Positions 44,304-52,121 of a DNA stretch of 64,000 nucleotides are shown piece after piece (within the stretch, counting starts at the first letter, position 1; every line of letters begins with the position of its first letter). Source of the DNA: Aliirhizobium wenxiniae. GTDB lineage: Bacteria; Pseudomonadota; Alphaproteobacteria; Rhizobiales; Rhizobiaceae. The translations under genes and the position numbers were made by a program. Under the pieces are notes generated by a model, which worked only from the letters and a program-made list of their open reading frames with translations, was not told the DNA's origin and searched no databases. The stretch lies in NCBI RefSeq assembly GCF_019511445.1, contig NZ_JAEUAN010000010.1:124001-188000 (forward strand), written 5' to 3'.

Positions 44304-46531
44304 GCGGTTTTCTCCTCGGAAATGACGGGAAGGGTCGTCTGATTGAGGCCGGCAACACGGTTTTCACGCCGCAATCGCCGCTCGCCGACCAGAAGCTGGA
44401 AACCGGTGATGACGGTGATCATCACCACGATCAGCATGGAGGAATAGGCGATGGCCACGCCGTACTCGCCGTTTTCGACCAGTCCGACGATATAGGATGT
44501 CGCCATGTTGTATTGCGCGCTGACGAGGAACACGACGGCGCTGATCGAGGTGATGGCGCGCACGAAGGAATAGACGAGAGCTGCCGTGATCGCCGGGCGC
44601 AGCAGCGGCAGGATGACCTTGCGGGCGGTGCGGAAACTGGTGGCGCGCAATGTCATCGAGGCTTCGTCGAGGCTCTTGTCTAGCTGGCTCATCGCCGCGA
44701 TGCCGCCGCGCACGCCGACCGGCATGTTCCGGAAAACAAAGCAGGCGATCAGGATCAGCGCCGTGCCGGTCATTTCTAGCGGCGGCAGGTTGAAGGCCAT
44801 GATGTAGCTGATGCCAATGACCGTGCCGGGAATGGCAAAACTCATCATCAGTGCGAATTCGAAAAGTTCGCGGCCCGCGAATTTCTGCCGCACGATCACG
44901 TAGGCCGTGGCAAGCCCGACGGCCGCCGTCAGCGGCGCGGCGATCAGCGCGATTTCCATCGTTGTCCAGAAAGAGTTCCAGGCGACGCCGGTCCAGACCA
45001 GCGAACCATCGCGCAACGTGATGGAAAAGGCCTTGGTGTAGTGCGCAAGCGTCAGGCTGTTGTCGAGGCCCCAGGTTTTGACGAAGCCGCCGAACAGGAT
45101 CATGCCGTAAACGACAAGGGTGAAGATCATCCACGGGATGACCACGGCATGCACACCGATCGACAGCGGCCGAGGGAGCGCGACATGCGCCCCGCTATCG
45201 CCCTTGCCGGTGACGGTGGCGAAATTTTTGCCGGACAGCCAAATGCGCTGGGCAAGGAAGGCCGACAGGGTGAAGGCAAGCAGGATCATGGCAAGCACGG
45301 CGGCGCGGGCCGGATCATTTTGCGAGCCGACCACGGCGAAGAAAATTTCCGTCGACAGCACACCGTGGCTACCGCCGAGCACGAGCGGATTGCCGAAATC
45401 GGCCATGCTTTCGATAAAACCGATCAGAAAGGCGTTCGCGAGACCAGGTTTCATCAGCGGCAGAGAGACACGCCAGAACGTGCGCCAGCGGCCGGCGCGT
45501 AAGGTCTGCGAGGCCTCTTCCATCGAGGGGCTGACACCTTCGACCACACCGATCAGCACAAGGAAGGAGATCGGCGTGAATGACAGGACCTGTGCGATCC
45601 AGATACCGGTCAAGCCATAAAGCCAGCGGCTCGGTTCGATGCCGAACGTGGTGGAGAGGCCCTGTGTGACGATGCCGGCGCGGCCGAAGAGGAGGGTGAG
45701 GGCAAGGCCGATCACGAAGGGCGGTGTGATGATCGGCAGGATGGTGAGGAGCCTCAGGCCCTTCTTGAAGGGAAAGCGCGTGCGGGTGGCGACCAGCGCA
45801 AAGGCAAGGCCGAGCGCGGTCGAGCCGGCCGCCGTCATGATGGCGAGGAACAGCGTGCGCCAGGCCACGCCGCAGCGTGCCCCGCCGATCACGCAATCGA
45901 GGCTCCAGATCGACGGATCGACGATGTTGCGGGAAAACCCTTCGAAACTGACTGAGCCGTCGAAATCCTGAAAGGCGCCGATAAACATCGAACCGATCGG
46001 ATAAAACACGAAGACGGCGACGAGAAAGACCAGCATGGAAATGGTGGCGACCACGAAGGCATCGCCGCGCATGACGCCGCGTTCGGCAAGGCCGAAGGCA
46101 AACATCAACACGAAGCAGATGGCGGATAGAATAGCGCCTGCCCCCATCGACGGCTGACCGTCGGCAAGCTGGCCAAAGATGGTTTCGCTAATCGTCCAGG
46201 TGAAACCGGTGATCCCGATCGCAAGCCCCTGCAGGGCAAGGGAAGCGACGCCGAAGGCGCCGGCAAGGGCGAGCATTTTTCCCCGCCGCATCGGATCGGC
46301 AGTGAAACGCGCGGCAAGCGCAAGCCCGTAAGCGCAAAGAACCGCGACCAGCCAGACATGGCCATGCAGAAAAATCTGCAGGAAACCGGGTGCCGCCGCC
46401 GGTTCGCCGGGGAAACCGGAGAGCCACGTGAAGGCATAAAATCCCTGTTCGATGCGATACCAGGGAAGGAGCAGCATCGCGGCAGCGCCAAGCGCCAGCA
46501 CGATATCCAGTCTGCGATTGCGATTGTTCAT
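44300..46531 (-). CDS. Fused double ABC transporter permease (AfuB/FbpB-like)
   Basis: The 743-residue inner-membrane protein carries two permease domains in one chain. An N-terminal set of extra membrane segments (about 1-190) precedes the first permease domain (EAA-type loop EEASQTLRAGRWRTFWRVSL near residue 340); the second domain has DEASMTLRATSFRTARKVIL near residue 620. Fused permeases are the rule for AfuB and FbpB. The ATG at 46531 is preceded by GAGG; a start at 46567 would fall on the arm of a hairpin. The extra N-terminal membrane region is longer than in FbpB. Confidence 0.9.
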   Translation of the reverse strand: MNNRNRRLDIVLALGAAAMLLLPWYRIEQGFYAFTWLSGFPGEPAAAPGFLQIFLHGHVWLVAVLCAYGLALAARFTADPMRRGKMLALAGAFGVASLALQGLAIGITGFTWTISETIFGQLADGQPSMGAGAILSAICFVLMFAFGLAERGVMRGDAFVVATISMLVFLVAVFVFYPIGSMFIGAFQDFDGSVSFEGFSRNIVDPSIWSLDCVIGGARCGVAWRTLFLAIMTAAGSTALGLAFALVATRTRFPFKKGLRLLTILPIITPPFVIGLALTLLFGRAGIVTQGLSTTFGIEPSRWLYGLTGIWIAQVLSFTPISFLVLIGVVEGVSPSMEEASQTLRAGRWRTFWRVSLPLMKPGLANAFLIGFIESMADFGNPLVLGGSHGVLSTEIFFAVVGSQNDPARAAVLAMILLAFTLSAFLAQRIWLSGKNFATVTGKGDSGAHVALPRPLSIGVHAVVIPWMIFTLVVYGMILFGGFVKTWGLDNSLTLAHYTKAFSITLRDGSLVWTGVAWNSFWTTMEIALIAAPLTAAVGLATAYVIVRQKFAGRELFEFALMMSFAIPGTVIGISYIMAFNLPPLEMTGTALILIACFVFRNMPVGVRGGIAAMSQLDKSLDEASMTLRATSFRTARKVILPLLRPAITAALVYSFVRAITSISAVVFLVSAQYNMATSYIVGLVENGEYGVAIAYSSMLIVVMITVITGFQLLVGERRLRRENRVAGLNQTTLPVISEEKTA

Positions 46532-46566
46532 GGTTGATGCGACCTCATCACGTGACAAGTCGATCA

Positions 46567-46595
46567 TGCCGCGCCCCGGCTACCGAAGCGCGGCA
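46567..46595 (-). other. Hairpin between the AfuA-like gene and the fused permease gene
   Basis: TGCCGCGC and GCGCGGCA form an eight-base stem with a 13-base loop that itself contains CCGG/CCG. It lies 13 bases after the binding-protein stop codon. There is no T tract, so it is more likely an mRNA stability or processing element than a terminator. Confidence 0.5.
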
Positions 46596-46608
46596 GAGAC
46601 GGATGGGA

Positions 46609-47634
46609 TCAGTTGGCGTTGGCGCCGATTTCCTTGTCCCAGCGTTCGAGCAGTTTCTTGCGCTCGGTCGGGTCGCCATAGGTCTTGAAGTCGTAATCGA
46701 TCAGCTTGATATCCTCGAAGCGCGGCGATTCCTTGGGAACCTCGGCCATCTTGTTGGACGGAAGCTGGAAAGACTTTGCGTCCTTCATGTGCGACTGGAC
46801 CTCAGCCGTCAGCGCCCAGTCATACCATTTCTTGGCGCTGTCCAGGTTGCGGGCACCCTTGACGATCGACATCGAACCGATCTCGTATCCGGTGCCCTCG
46901 CAGGGCGCGATCGACTTGACCGGAAACCCCTCGACTGTCTGGGCGACGGCATCATGCATGAAAACGATGCCAAGGCCGGTTTCGCCGCGTGCCGCCGCCT
47001 TCACCGGCGCCGAACCGGATTTGGTATATTGCGAGACATTGGCGTTGAGCTGTTTCAGGTATTCGAACGCCTTGTCCTCGCCCATGATCTGCACGAGCGA
47101 CGCCAGCGCCGTGTAGGCGGTGCCGGACGAATTCGGGTTGGCCATCTGGATTTCACCCTTCAGGGAAGGGTCCAGAAGGTCGGCCCAGCATTTGGGCTCC
47201 TTGTAGTTTTTCTGCTTGAAGAGATCGGTGTTGTAACCCCAGCCGAGTGCGCCGGCATAAACGCCAACGGTCTTGTAGCCTGAGCTTTCCGCCTGCTTTT
47301 TCGCCCAATCCTGCAATTCGTCGAGATGCGGCGACTTGTATTCCTGCGTCAGCCCCTCGGACGCGGCCTGAAGATGCGGGTCACCGGTGCCGGCCCACCA
47401 GATATCGGTTTTCGGATTGCGGGCCTCGGCACGGATCTTCGCATAGGTTTCGCCGGACGACAGGCGCACCATGTTTACCTTGATGCCCGTGTCCTTTTCG
47501 AACATCTGCTGCATCATTTCGCAGATCACCACATCGGCGGAACATATGAGATTGAGGTCTCCGGCAGCCTTCGATGCCGGTGCATTCATCAACAGGCCGG
47601 CAACCGCGACCGATGCCATCAAAGCAAGACGCAT
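46609..47634 (-). CDS. ABC transporter substrate-binding protein, FbpA/AfuA-like
   Basis: The 341-residue periplasmic protein has a signal peptide (about 1-24, ending SKAA). The mature part opens LICSADVVICEMMQQMFEK and continues RLSSGETYAKIRAEARNPKT then DIWWAGTGDPHLQAASEGL. This serine/threonine-rich pattern is close to AfuA, which binds hexose phosphates, and lacks an obvious tandem tyrosine iron site as in FbpA. The sugar-phosphate assignment is inference supported by the phosphatase-family gene downstream. It is the first gene of the eight-gene cluster and is divergent from a LacI regulator. Confidence 0.9.
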   Translation of the reverse strand: MRLALMASVAVAGLLMNAPASKAAGDLNLICSADVVICEMMQQMFEKDTGIKVNMVRLSSGETYAKIRAEARNPKTDIWWAGTGDPHLQAASEGLTQEYKSPHLDELQDWAKKQAESSGYKTVGVYAGALGWGYNTDLFKQKNYKEPKCWADLLDPSLKGEIQMANPNSSGTAYTALASLVQIMGEDKAFEYLKQLNANVSQYTKSGSAPVKAAARGETGLGIVFMHDAVAQTVEGFPVKSIAPCEGTGYEIGSMSIVKGARNLDSAKKWYDWALTAEVQSHMKDAKSFQLPSNKMAEVPKESPRFEDIKLIDYDFKTYGDPTERKKLLERWDKEIGANAN

Positions 47635-47682
47635 GATAATCCTCCCAGATTTTTGGACGACGCCTCCACATCGTCCCCGCTC

Positions 47683-47698
47683 TTGCAAGCGTGTGCAA
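47683..47698. promoter_or_regulatory. LacI-type operator candidate, site 1
   Basis: TTGCAAGCGTGTGCAA is an imperfect palindrome about a central CG, as LacI-family operators are. Its reverse complement differs at one of 16 positions from the site at 47780-47795. It lies 49 bases upstream of the AfuA-like gene. Confidence 0.65.
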
Positions 47699-47779
47699 TG
47701 GTTTCATGCGTATATGCGGATTGTCAACTCAAAATCGCAAATCGCCTTCTATTGCTGCAGTGCGGTCGTCACGAAGCTG

Positions 47780-47795
47780 TTGCACTCGCTTGCAA
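47780..47795. promoter_or_regulatory. LacI-type operator candidate, site 2
   Basis: TTGCACTCGCTTGCAA, inverted and nearly identical to the site at 47683-47698, lies 33 bases before the GTG start of the LacI gene. The two centres are 97 bases apart, which would allow looping and autoregulation. Confidence 0.65.
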
Positions 47796-47828
47796 AAAAG
47801 TGCAGTGAAGAATGGGGAGTGAACCGCC

Positions 47829-48830
47829 GTGAACCAAAAAATCTTCGTGAGTGCCAAGGAAGTGGCGGATCGTGCCGGGGTGTCACGTTCGGCGGTGTCG
47901 CGCACGTTTACGCCTGGTGCGAGTGTTTCGGAAGAAACCAGGCGGCGCGTGATGGAAGCTGCGGAGGCCTTGGGCTATCACGTCAATCATCTCGCCCGAG
48001 GATTGATGCGCAATGAGAGCGGTCTTGTCTGTCTGATCGTTTCGGAGATGGACACACCTTATCGGTCCAGCCTCATTCGCGCGATTTCCCATCAGTTGCA
48101 GTCCGTCTCCAAGGTCGCCATGCTGATCAACACGGATCGTTCCGACAAAAGCGTCGATGATGCGCTCAGGCTGGCGATCAGCTATCGCGCAGATGCGTCC
48201 ATCATTCTTTCCGGCATGCCGGACAGATCGATCACCGACCTTTGCATGAAAAGCGGTCAGCGGCTTGTTCTCATCAATCGTGACGAGGAACGAGAGGGTG
48301 CGCTGATGATCAATCTGCATGACCGCGAAGCCGCACGGCGCGCATTGATCGCGTTTCAGCGAGCCGGATGCAGTCGCCTTGCCTTCGCAAATTCCGATGT
48401 CGGAACACCAAGCCTTATGGCTCGTGAGGAAGGATTCGTGGAGGCGGCTGATGATGCCGGAATCGATGTCGTGGTAGAGCGTTTCGGCCCTACCCGTTAT
48501 CAGAGTGGCGTTGTTCTGGCACAGCGACTTCTCACGCGGGAGGCGCGGCCTGAGGCGATTTTTTGCGCCAACGATCTGCTCGCCTGCGGGGTGCTGGACA
48601 CGGCTCGACATCAGTTCAAGCTTGCCGTGCCCGAGGAACTTTGCGTCATCGGTTTCGACGATATCGAGCAATCCTCGTGGTCATCGTATGAGCTGACGAC
48701 ATTCGCGCAGCCGGTCGATCTTATAGCGAAGGAGGCAGTCGCATGGCTTACACATCCGGCGCCTGCCGACGGTACAGCGTCCCGTATCCGAGCAGACTTG
48801 ATCTGGCGCGGATCGGTTCGGGGTGGGTAG
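47829..48830 (+). CDS. LacI-family transcriptional regulator
   Basis: The 333-residue protein has an N-terminal LacI helix-turn-helix (about 7-55, SAKEVADRAGVSRSAVSRTF and LARGLM hinge) and a periplasmic-binding-protein-like effector domain (about 62-330). The GTG at 47829 is preceded by GGGGAG. It is divergent from the eight-gene transporter/phosphatase cluster and two operator candidates lie between them, so it probably represses that cluster until the imported sugar or sugar phosphate appears. Confidence 0.92.
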   Translation: MNQKIFVSAKEVADRAGVSRSAVSRTFTPGASVSEETRRRVMEAAEALGYHVNHLARGLMRNESGLVCLIVSEMDTPYRSSLIRAISHQLQSVSKVAMLINTDRSDKSVDDALRLAISYRADASIILSGMPDRSITDLCMKSGQRLVLINRDEEREGALMINLHDREAARRALIAFQRAGCSRLAFANSDVGTPSLMAREEGFVEAADDAGIDVVVERFGPTRYQSGVVLAQRLLTREARPEAIFCANDLLACGVLDTARHQFKLAVPEELCVIGFDDIEQSSWSSYELTTFAQPVDLIAKEAVAWLTHPAPADGTASRIRADLIWRGSVRGG

Positions 48831-49162
48831 CGAATTCGCCTTGCACTATGCAGATAAATTATTGTCTTACAAGGAGCACCAAATCGTGTTTGTGAGCGAA
48901 AACAGGAAAATTTCCTGACGCTTAGCCATATTGCTTCTTCGGCAATGTGGCGCCTTTGCAGCCACTTAACGATTCCATGCTTGATGGATGAAGCTGGGTC
49001 GCCGGTTCGTACTCGCTCAAGTGCTAAGGAATTTACAAATCTCGCTGCGTTCAGGCCCCCGCAACAAATATTTCAAAAAGCGATGTGCTTGGGCAGTGGC
49101 CCCATAAACGGGGTTCATCTTGTGGACGGCATTTGATTCAATCTCCTTGAAAGGAGCTTCCC
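48831..49162. other. Intergenic region upstream of the IS remnant
   Basis: No gene is recognised in these 332 bases. They are less GC-rich than the surrounding genes. The last 50 bases or so, up to the GGAGC before the transposase ATG, probably belong to the left part of the insertion element, but I cannot define its terminal repeat. Confidence 0.4.
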
Positions 49163-49690
49163 ATGCGCCGTCACGAATTGAGCGACGAAGAATGGGCTAT
49201 CATCGCACCATTTTCCGTCTAATACCCATGGAATTGAACGTGTCGATTGCCGCCGGGTGATCAACGGCATCCTGTGGCGTTTCAGGACTGGCTTTTCCTG
49301 GCGAGGCCTGCCGGAGCATTATGGCCCGCGCACGACGCTTTACAATCGGTTTTCCCGCTGGTGCAAGGCGGGCGTCTGGGATCGTCTTCTGGACGCCGTT
49401 TCAAAGCGTTACGATGGAGACATCGTGATGATCGACAGTTCCGGCGTTCGTGTTCACCAGCATGGTGCCAACGCAAAAAAGGGGGCTCTGCCGATCCTTG
49501 CATGGGACGTTCGCGCGGCGGCCTGACGACAAAAATTCATGCTCTTGTCGATGCGGATGGCAGACCGGTTCGGCTGGAACTTACCGCCGGCCAAGCTGCC
49601 TATGCATCGATGGCCGAGAAGCTGTTGAGCGACCTGCAGCCTGGCGCGATGATTCTTGCTGACAAGGCATACGACACCGATGCCATTTGA
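49163..49690 (+). mobile_element. IS5-family (IS427-like) transposase remnant
   Basis: The remnant starts with a normal MRRHELSDEEWAIIAP and then stops within a few codons. The frame changes after about 49215, running GIERVDCRRVINGILWRFRT through VHQHGANAKKG. A second frameshift near 49487 leads to DPCMGRSRGGLTTKIHALVD, ending ADKAYDTDAI with a stop at 49688-49690. The C-terminal third, including the last catalytic acid region (RNLVERFF in relatives), is missing. It is inactive. An intact relative would be about 250-270 residues. Confidence 0.85.
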
Positions 49691-49757
49691 AACTTTGCCA
49701 AGCCTTGCGACAGCTTCCCTTTTATGCAGCCTGGATCCGCAGCGACTGCGGGAAATC

Positions 49758-49785
49758 AAAAGGGCGGCCTTGCGGTCGCCCTTTT
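49758..49785. terminator. Intrinsic terminator after the gluconokinase gene
   Basis: AAAAGGGCG and CGCCCTTTT form a stem with an internal GCC/GGT part and a small loop. It ends three bases before the gluconokinase stop codon and has A/T runs on both flanks, so it can work in either direction. It would terminate the leftward SDR-gntK transcript. Confidence 0.8.
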
Positions 49786-49787
49786 GT

Positions 49788-50339
49788 CTATCTGCTTGCG
49801 AGCTCTTTAAGGCCGTCTATAGCCAGATCGGTGATCTTTTCCGGTGTATTGTCTATATTCACAACGACGACGCCGGTTTCCTCATCGGGCCGCTCCAGTG
49901 TCGCGAGCTGGCTTTCCAGAAGACTGGTCGGCATGAAGTAGCCTTCGCGACTGCCCATGCGCTGGGTCAGAAGCGCCTTGCTGCCGTCCAGAAACACAAA
50001 GGCGAGCTTTCCGCCCGCCGCAGCGCGCAACCGGTCGCGATACACTTTCTTCAGTGAAGAGCACGTCAGGACGATGCCGCTTGTCGCATGATCGGCCAGA
50101 ATTTCGCCAATACGATCGAGCCAGGGCCAGCGATCATCGTCGTTGAGGGGGGTACCCGCCGACATCTTGGCGACGTTCGCCTGAGGATGAAGATCGTCGC
50201 CTTCCTGATAGGGGAGGGAGAGCGCTTCCGCCAGGCGCGTGCCGACCGAACTCTTGCCGCAGCCGGCAACGCCCATTACGATGATGGGCCGCCGGATGGG
50301 ATGTGCCTCAGAGGCTGATGGTGATGCCGCCGTCGACAT
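49788..50339 (-). CDS. gntK: Gluconokinase
   Basis: The 183-residue P-loop kinase phosphorylates D-gluconate to 6-phosphogluconate. The P-loop GVAGCGKS is at about 23-30, followed by GDDLHPQANVAKMSAGTPLN and DDRWPWLDRIGE, which are GntK hallmarks. The first in-frame ATG that precedes the P-loop is at 50339, inside the upstream dehydrogenase gene, giving a 32-base overlap; no nearer ATG, GTG or TTG would keep the first beta strand. It is the last gene after the gluconate 5-dehydrogenase gene. Confidence 0.93.
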   Translation of the reverse strand: MSTAASPSASEAHPIRRPIIVMGVAGCGKSSVGTRLAEALSLPYQEGDDLHPQANVAKMSAGTPLNDDDRWPWLDRIGEILADHATSGIVLTCSSLKKVYRDRLRAAAGGKLAFVFLDGSKALLTQRMGSREGYFMPTSLLESQLATLERPDEETGVVVVNIDNTPEKITDLAIDGLKELASR

Positions 50340-51075
50340 AAAGCGTGTGTCCATTGACGAAAGAGGAGCCCTTGCCGGAGAGGAAGACTGCTGCGCCGAC
50401 GAGTTCATCGACATTGCCCCAGCGGGCAGCCGGGGTGCGCTTTTCCAGCCATGCGGAAAATTCCGGATTGTCGACCAGCGCCTGGTTGAGCGGTGTCTTG
50501 AAATAGCCGGGTGCGATGGCGTTGACCTGCAGGCCGTGCTTTGCCCAGTCGGTGGACATGCCCTTGGTGAGGTTTTTGACCGCACCCTTGGTGGCCGTAT
50601 AGGGGGCAATACCCGGACGGGCGAGTTCGCTTTGTACGGAGGCGATATTGATGATCTTGCCGTGACCGCGGGCAATCATGTGGCGGGCGACAGCCTGGCC
50701 GACATAGAAGACGCTGGAAATATTGGTGGTCACAAGCTGCTGCCACTTGTCGGCCGGAAAGTCCTCCAGCGGCGAGCGGTGCTGCATGCCGGCATTGTTG
50801 ATGAGGATGTCGATCGGGCCGATTTCCGTTTCAATGCGGGCGACACCGGCGGTGACGGAAGCATGGTCGGTCGCATCGAATGCGACGGCGTGGACGGTAA
50901 AACCGTCTGCGCTCAGCTGCTTTTTCGCGCTATCCAGTTTTGCTTCATCGCGACCATTGAGAATGATGGTGGCGCCGTGTTCGGCAAGGCCACGCGCCAG
51001 CGCCAGGCCGATGCCCTGGCTGGAGCCGGTGATCAGCGCGATTTTGCCCGTCAGATCGAAAAGCGGAAATGACAT
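50308..51075 (-). CDS. idnO: SDR dehydrogenase, gluconate 5-dehydrogenase (IdnO/Gno-like)
   Basis: The 255-residue SDR has TGSSQGIG (about 16-23), NNAGMQHRSPLEDFP, the catalytic serine in NIASVQS and the YTATKGAVKNL pair, and ends FVNGHTLYVDGGITIS. The HRSPLEDFP phrase and the gntK, idnD neighbours mark it as the enzyme that reduces 5-ketogluconate to gluconate. The ATG at 51075 follows GGGAGGAG. It is divergent from the 2-hydroxyacid dehydrogenase gene across a palindromic operator. Confidence 0.92.
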   Translation of the reverse strand: MSFPLFDLTGKIALITGSSQGIGLALARGLAEHGATIILNGRDEAKLDSAKKQLSADGFTVHAVAFDATDHASVTAGVARIETEIGPIDILINNAGMQHRSPLEDFPADKWQQLVTTNISSVFYVGQAVARHMIARGHGKIINIASVQSELARPGIAPYTATKGAVKNLTKGMSTDWAKHGLQVNAIAPGYFKTPLNQALVDNPEFSAWLEKRTPAARWGNVDELVGAAVFLSGKGSSFVNGHTLYVDGGITISL

Positions 51076-51120
51076 CAGAAACTCCTCCCGGTTCAAAAGG
51101 TTGTTTGACGTTGACATAGG

Positions 51121-51134
51121 TGTTATCGATAACA
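51121..51134. promoter_or_regulatory. Perfect palindrome TGTTATCGATAACA between the divergent idn-type genes
   Basis: This 14-base palindrome resembles the operators of GntR/IdnR-type LacI proteins of enteric bacteria (TGTTA-type arms around a central CG). It lies 45 bases from the idnO-like start and 33 from the divergent start. The LacI regulator at 53168-54205 is the likely binder. Confidence 0.75.
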
Positions 51135-51167
51135 TATGCAATAAAAATGTAACATTGGGAGTGAGAA

Positions 51168-52112
51168 ATGAAGCCGCAAATCCTCGTCATCGGCCCCTAT
51201 CCGGAATGGGATATGGTCGAGCTTGAAAAGAGCTACGATGTAAAGAAACTCTATGAGGCGAGCGACCGCGACGCCTTCATCGCAAACGAGGCCAGCCAGG
51301 TAACGGCGATTGCCACGCGCGGCGAACTCGGCGCATCGGCGGAACTGATTGCCAAGCTGCCCAACCTGAAGATCGTATCGGTCTATGGTGTCGGCTATGA
51401 TGCGGTCAATCTGGACGCCTGCCGCACCCGTGGTATCCGGGTCACCAATACGCCGGATGTCCTCACCAACGATGTTGCCGATCTCGGCGTTGCGATGATG
51501 CTCTGCCAGTCGCGCGGCATGATCGGCGCCGAACAATGGGTGAAGGACGGAAGCTGGGCTGCAAAGGGTCTTTACCCGCTGAAGCGCAAGGTCTGGGGCC
51601 GCAAGGCCGGTGTTCTCGGCCTGGGCCGCATCGGTTTCGAGGTCGCCAAGCGCCTTCGCGGTTTCGATATGGATATCGCCTATAGCGACGTCTCCGAAAA
51701 GTCCTATGCCGAGGGCATGACGTTCATTGATGATCCGGTGGCACTTGCCGACCATTCGGATTTCCTGTTTGTGACGCTGGCGGCTTCCGCAGCCACGCGG
51801 CATATCGTCTCGAAGCCTGTCATCGAGGCTCTTGGCCCGGAAGGTATGCTGATCAATATCTCTCGCGCTTCCAATATCGACGAGGCGGCGCTTCTGGACG
51901 CGCTTGAAAATGGCAGGCTCGGTTCGGCGGCGCTTGATGTGTTCGATGGCGAACCCAATCTCAACCCGCGTTTCCTAAAGCTCGAAAACGTGCTGTTGCA
52001 GCCGCATCATGCGTCGGGCACGATCGAGACGCGCAAGGCGATGGGCAAGCTCGTGCGTGACAATCTGACGGCGCATTTTTCCGGCCAGCCCCTTCCCACT
52101 CCCGTCATCTGA
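51168..52112 (+). CDS. D-2-hydroxyacid dehydrogenase, probable 2-ketogluconate/glyoxylate-type reductase
   Basis: The 314-residue protein has the NAD-binding GLGRIGFEVAKRL motif, the catalytic arginine in VSVYGVGYDAVN/NISRASNIDE region, the acid in EPNLNPR, and the histidine in QPHHASGT. In this gluconate/idonate cluster it is probably a 2-ketogluconate or 2,5-diketogluconate reductase (GhrB-like). A hydroxypyruvate/glyoxylate role is possible. GGGAGTGAG precedes the ATG. The idnD gene follows nine bases later. Confidence 0.88.
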   Translation: MKPQILVIGPYPEWDMVELEKSYDVKKLYEASDRDAFIANEASQVTAIATRGELGASAELIAKLPNLKIVSVYGVGYDAVNLDACRTRGIRVTNTPDVLTNDVADLGVAMMLCQSRGMIGAEQWVKDGSWAAKGLYPLKRKVWGRKAGVLGLGRIGFEVAKRLRGFDMDIAYSDVSEKSYAEGMTFIDDPVALADHSDFLFVTLAASAATRHIVSKPVIEALGPEGMLINISRASNIDEAALLDALENGRLGSAALDVFDGEPNLNPRFLKLENVLLQPHHASGTIETRKAMGKLVRDNLTAHFSGQPLPTPVI

Positions 52113-52121
52113 GGTCCTGCC

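Noticed and set aside
46609..47634. Ferric iron binding by the FbpA-like protein
   Set aside because: The mature sequence has the SSGETYAKI and GTGDPHLQAA pattern of the sugar-phosphate (AfuA) group, and I see no tandem tyrosine pair in the expected C-terminal region; not excluded, only less likely.
49100..49162. Terminal inverted repeat of the IS remnant
   Set aside because: The right end is missing, so no matching repeat can be shown; the left boundary stays undefined.
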